In this document: one piece after another, positions 9,763 to 12,224 of the stretch
Position numbering within the stretch: the first letter of the stretch is position 1
How the letters are laid out: every line of letters starts with the position of its first letter
Assembly (NCBI GenBank): GCA_002501085.1
Contig: DLRL01000010.1
Coordinates: forward strand, 1-12,224
Origin: Gemmatimonadales bacterium UBA7889
Lineage (GTDB): Bacteria; Gemmatimonadota; Gemmatimonadetes; Longimicrobiales; Gaopeijiaceae
Direction of reading: 5' to 3'
DNA: 12,224 bases
Notes under the pieces: generated by a model
What the model saw: the letters and a program-made list of their open reading frames with translations, nothing else
Told to the model about the DNA's origin: nothing
The model's database searches: none
Made by a program: the position numbers and the translations under genes

Positions 9763-10851
9763 CTAACGCTTTTCTAGTAACGCTCTGGCGTCAACGATAC
9801 GGCTCTCGGCCACTTCATTGGCTACCTCGTCCGAAGGGATCCCCTCGGACTCAGCCAGTCCAAAGATCCAGAGCAGGGTATCGTAGATACCTGTGACCTT
9901 ATCCTTAATCTGTTCGGTGGACCACCCGTGCAATTCACCATAGACGTTGATGAGCCCACCCGCATTGATCACGTAGTCTGGTGCGTAAAGAATGCCCCTC
10001 TCGTGGAGGGCAGTACTGTGGACCTGACTTTGCGCGAGTTGATTGTTCGCTGAGCCTGCGACTATGTCGAAATTTAATCGGTTGATTGTCTCATCATTGA
10101 TCACGGCACCAAGCGCGCAAGGAGCAAAGATGTCCGCGCAGACATCATAGATCGCTTCTGGTTCAGCGACCTCAGCCCCGAATTCACAGACAACCCGTTG
10201 CACACGTCTAGTGTCAAGATCAGTCACTGTGATTTGCGCACCTTGGGTTACCAAATCCTTGCATACATTGTACCCGACGGCCCCAAGCCCCTGAATGGCC
10301 ACATGTCGCGAACTGAGATCGGACGTTCCGTAGCGTTGAGCGGCACAGGCTTTAATCCCATGGCAGACCCCAAGTGCTGTAGAAGTAGAGCACATCGAGG
10401 GTGATGGGTCGCCGCAGCTACCTGGAAGACCAACAACGTAGTTGGTTTCCTTCGCAACGAATTCCATATCTTCCGGTGAAGTCCCCACATCTACGGCAGT
10501 GATGTAGCGACCCTTGAGAGACTCAACTGCCCTGCCATGAGCATGGAAGATTTCTTCACGATCTCCATTGTGCCCCTCACTCCAGATCACGGACTTTCCG
10601 CCACCAAGCTTCAGGCCAGAAATAGCAGCCTTGTACGTCATACCTCGGGAGAGGCGAAGTGCATCAAGAACCGCTGCTCGTTCGCTCTTGTAATTCCAGA
10701 AGCGGGTGCCGCCTAGCGCAGGACCCATGGTCGTATCATGGATTGCAATAATCCCTCGATAACCCACCTCAGGCTCACTCCATAGAACAACTTCCTCATG
10801 ACGCCCTTGTGTCATCAACTCAAGGATACCCTCGGTTTCTGATCTCAACAT
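9763..10851 (-). CDS. Leucine dehydrogenase (Glu/Leu/Phe/Val dehydrogenase family)
   Basis: The 362-residue enzyme reversibly deaminates leucine and other branched-chain amino acids to 2-oxo acids with NAD+. Visible family features are GPALGGTRFW (43-52), GMTYKAAISGLKLGGGKSVI (70-89) with the catalytic and binding lysines Lys74 and Lys86, DVGTSPEDM (121-129), GDPSPS (147-152), the NAD-binding QGLGAVG (187-193) and GSANNQL (266-272). Length fits the leucine/phenylalanine dehydrogenase subgroup rather than glutamate dehydrogenase (about 420-450). A longer frame starts at 10908, but its first 19 residues only mirror the overlapping end of the upstream gene. The ATG at 10851 matches the family N-terminus and lies 7 bases after that gene's stop. 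The close spacing implies co-transcription with the membrane ferredoxin gene, an unusual partner. Confidence 0.88.
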   Translation of the reverse strand: MLRSETEGILELMTQGRHEEVVLWSEPEVGYRGIIAIHDTTMGPALGGTRFWNYKSERAAVLDALRLSRGMTYKAAISGLKLGGGKSVIWSEGHNGDREEIFHAHGRAVESLKGRYITAVDVGTSPEDMEFVAKETNYVVGLPGSCGDPSPSMCSTSTALGVCHGIKACAAQRYGTSDLSSRHVAIQGLGAVGYNVCKDLVTQGAQITVTDLDTRRVQRVVCEFGAEVAEPEAIYDVCADIFAPCALGAVINDETINRLNFDIVAGSANNQLAQSQVHSTALHERGILYAPDYVINAGGLINVYGELHGWSTEQIKDKVTGIYDTLLWIFGLAESEGIPSDEVANEVAESRIVDARALLEKR

Positions 10852-10858
10852 TGAAGAC

Positions 10859-11821
10859 TCACTGAACCGTCTTGCGAACAGGACGAGGGGCGCAGAACCA
10901 GGTGCCAACTAAACCAAGCATGCTGATGCGAATCGTCCATACGAAGGCTCCAGATAACCCAAACTGGTCCGCAATCGCTAAAGGTGTATACCAGTAATAA
11001 AGACCCACCGAGAAGCCTCCACATACCACAAGAGCGGTCTCTCGTGAGACACGTCCCGCCAAGAAAATCACCGTAAGGACAATCCAACTCCCCACAGCAC
11101 AAAGAACCGTAAAACCATACACTGACGCGGCATTCAGCCACTCGGTATCGGAGGTGTTGTAGAACGCAGTAATGAATCCAGGGAACGCAAGTGCAAACGC
11201 GCCATAGGTGGTAGTCGCCCAATGACGATCGCGATTCTTACCTTTGGCCAAACCCTTAGCAAATCCGGCTGGTGATAGATCGAGGCATCGTATAGAACAC
11301 GCAGTACAGCTTGTGCACCGTGTACTTGATAGGCGCAGGAGAGGTCGCTGTCCGTAGAGGCGCTCGACAGGGAGGATCGGGCATAGCGAGTTACAGAAGC
11401 CCGCCTTCATATCGAAAAGCAAGCCTCCAAGCATTGCGAGAGCACATACAGCGATAACAGTAACACCGAGAGCTAACGCATCCATATTGAAAAAAAAGTG
11501 TCGGGCCGGCACTAGTACACTCAGCAGAATGATCCCTACTACATCAGTCCTTCGAGCTATTGCCTTCGTAAGCCTTCGAGAGCCGATTGTGTTGCCCGAG
11601 AGCATGTTCAGCGTCGCTAGGGGACACACGTTTCTCCATAGGTTGACGTTCACAAGGAAGGAAATGGGCAGAAGCGGAATCAGTACGTACCAAAGCACAC
11701 GAATCGACGCGTTCGGTGTGATCCAAAAGGAAGCTACCAGTCCGACGGTAAACAGTAGTGTGATCCAACGGGCAGCAGACCATAGGGACGTCGCCCGAGA
11801 GTGCCGGGTATGTTTATTCAA
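10859..11821 (-). CDS. NapH/NosR-like membrane polyferredoxin protein
   Basis: The 320-residue protein has about eight hydrophobic segments (roughly 16-36, 41-62, 93-110, 115-135, 203-222, 232-256, 262-280 and 290-309). A cytoplasmic-type 4Fe-4S motif CTSCTACSIRCLDLSP contains Cys169, 172, 175 and 179. Two further conserved-looking cysteine motifs are LWRNVCP (61-67) and GFCNSLCPILP (141-151), the pattern of NapH, NosR and RdxA-type polyferredoxins, which carry electrons between the quinone pool and exported or membrane reductases. Only one complete four-Cys ferredoxin motif is seen, whereas NapH-like proteins usually have two. The start is TTG (complement of 11819-11821): an in-frame TGA lies three codons upstream, and the next ATG is at residue 73, inside the conserved part. 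No strong Shine-Dalgarno is seen. Its redox partner is not in the window. Confidence 0.75.
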   Translation of the reverse strand: MNKHTRHSRATSLWSAARWITLLFTVGLVASFWITPNASIRVLWYVLIPLLPISFLVNVNLWRNVCPLATLNMLSGNTIGSRRLTKAIARRTDVVGIILLSVLVPARHFFFNMDALALGVTVIAVCALAMLGGLLFDMKAGFCNSLCPILPVERLYGQRPLLRLSSTRCTSCTACSIRCLDLSPAGFAKGLAKGKNRDRHWATTTYGAFALAFPGFITAFYNTSDTEWLNAASVYGFTVLCAVGSWIVLTVIFLAGRVSRETALVVCGGFSVGLYYWYTPLAIADQFGLSGAFVWTIRISMLGLVGTWFCAPRPVRKTVQ

Positions 11822-12068
11822 AGCAGTTCACTAGAGCAATGAGAATATTGACTAAGGTGGTTTATTCTTCCTAACCGCGACCTACCTGCTTTCTCTGGTG
11901 TTTGACGTGCTCATAACGAGACTCCTCTGTTCTAGCTTGGAATAGTAGATATGTCTCTTAGGGAAGGGAGCTGGATTGTCCTATATGGGCTGACGTCGAA
12001 CACCTGATAGATCCATCAAGGAGACTCCTTAGTTTAGAATTATTGTAAATAAAGCGCTGCCATATTCA
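11822..12068. other. Intergenic region upstream of the polyferredoxin gene
   Basis: This should hold the promoter of the polyferredoxin-leucine dehydrogenase pair and the 3' end of the right-edge gene. The only clear symmetric element is AAGGAG-A-CTCCTT at 12018-12030 (six-base arms, one central base), followed by AT-rich DNA (12031-12053). No promoter pair or terminator can be assigned with confidence. Confidence 0.45.
12018..12030. repeat. 13-bp palindrome AAGGAG-A-CTCCTT
   Basis: This perfect six-base inverted repeat with one central base lies about 200 bases upstream of the polyferredoxin start and 38 bases past the stop of the right-edge gene. It could be an operator. A terminator is unlikely, as the loop is too tight and there is no T-tract on the minus strand. 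Confidence 0.3.
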
Positions 12069-12224
12069 TCACGTTGCCCTAGCCCATGAACGTTGCATTC
12101 TTAAGGCGAGAATAAGACTTAAAGCGATCGCACCCGTCCATATTAACCACCCATACGAATATTCCCCGGTGGCTCCCTTGGCTGTACTCATTACGATTGT
12201 CATGACAGCACCAGTCAATGCCCC
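12069..12224 (-). CDS. C-terminal end of a multi-pass membrane protein, possibly an MFS transporter (partial)
   Basis: Fifty-one codons run in from the right edge on the minus strand to a TGA at 12069-12071. The peptide ends one hydrophobic segment (GALTGAVMTIVMSTA), has a short loop (KGATGEYSYG) and then a full transmembrane helix (WLIWTGAIALSLILALRM), followed by a basic tail (QRSWARAT). This two-helix end with a short polar loop and charged tail is common in MFS permeases, but nothing specific enough to name a substrate is visible. The gene continues beyond the window. Confidence 0.55.
   Translation of the reverse strand, partial: GALTGAVMTIVMSTAKGATGEYSYGWLIWTGAIALSLILALRMQRSWARAT

Noticed and set aside
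10852..10908. A 19-residue N-terminal extension of leucine dehydrogenase (start at 10908)
   Set aside because: The extension overlaps the coding end of the polyferredoxin gene, has no family similarity, and the ATG at 10851 gives the normal family N-terminus.

Overview
The window comes from a bacterium of moderate-to-high GC content. Gene content points to an environmental, possibly Gemmatimonadota- or Acidobacteriota-like lineage: an exported PD40 (TolB-type) protein, a large one-chain pyruvate:ferredoxin oxidoreductase with a GltD-like partner, a leucine dehydrogenase and a DUF411/CopG-type protein. That placement is an inference from gene style only. The window mixes intact operons with unusually long gaps that hold decayed gene pieces.

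Left part (1-3026). After about 350 bases with only gene scraps, there is an exported PD40 beta-propeller protein (353-1255, +). Next is the decayed C-terminal end of a serine-hydrolase gene on the minus strand (1453-1683). A probable Tat-exported lipoprotein alpha/beta hydrolase of MEST/haloalkane-dehalogenase type follows (1708-2898, +).

Centre (3027-8625, minus strand). This is a tight three-gene operon, read right to left. It encodes a GltD-like FAD/NAD(P) oxidoreductase with extra 4Fe-4S clusters, a full-length pyruvate:ferredoxin oxidoreductase (NifJ type) joined to it by a 4-base ATGA overlap, and a small cysteine-rich zinc-ribbon protein 11 bases further on. The likely joint role is interconversion of pyruvate and acetyl-CoA with electron exchange between ferredoxin-level carriers and NAD(P)H.

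The most notable locus lies at 9187-9651 (+): a DUF411/CopG-family thioredoxin-like, copper-associated protein. Its reading frame is interrupted by exactly one TGA, at 9316-9318. That codon sits where the family's first cysteine of the C-G-C-C metal/redox motif belongs, so the motif reads [TGA]-G-C-C. A 7-bp stem with a 3-nt GGC loop starts 14 nt after the TGA and places its loop 21 nt after it, as expected for a bacterial SECIS element. The rest of the frame is intact and ends in its own TGA. The best reading is a selenoprotein in which selenocysteine replaces the first Cys of CxCC. A nonsense mutation or sequencing error is the alternative. The long divergent region before it (8626-9186) carries two clean palindromes that could be operators.

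Right part (9763-12224, minus strand). A membrane NapH/NosR-like polyferredoxin protein with a TTG start is followed 7 bases later by leucine dehydrogenase, probably in one operon. At the right edge is the 3' end of a further membrane protein, possibly an MFS transporter.
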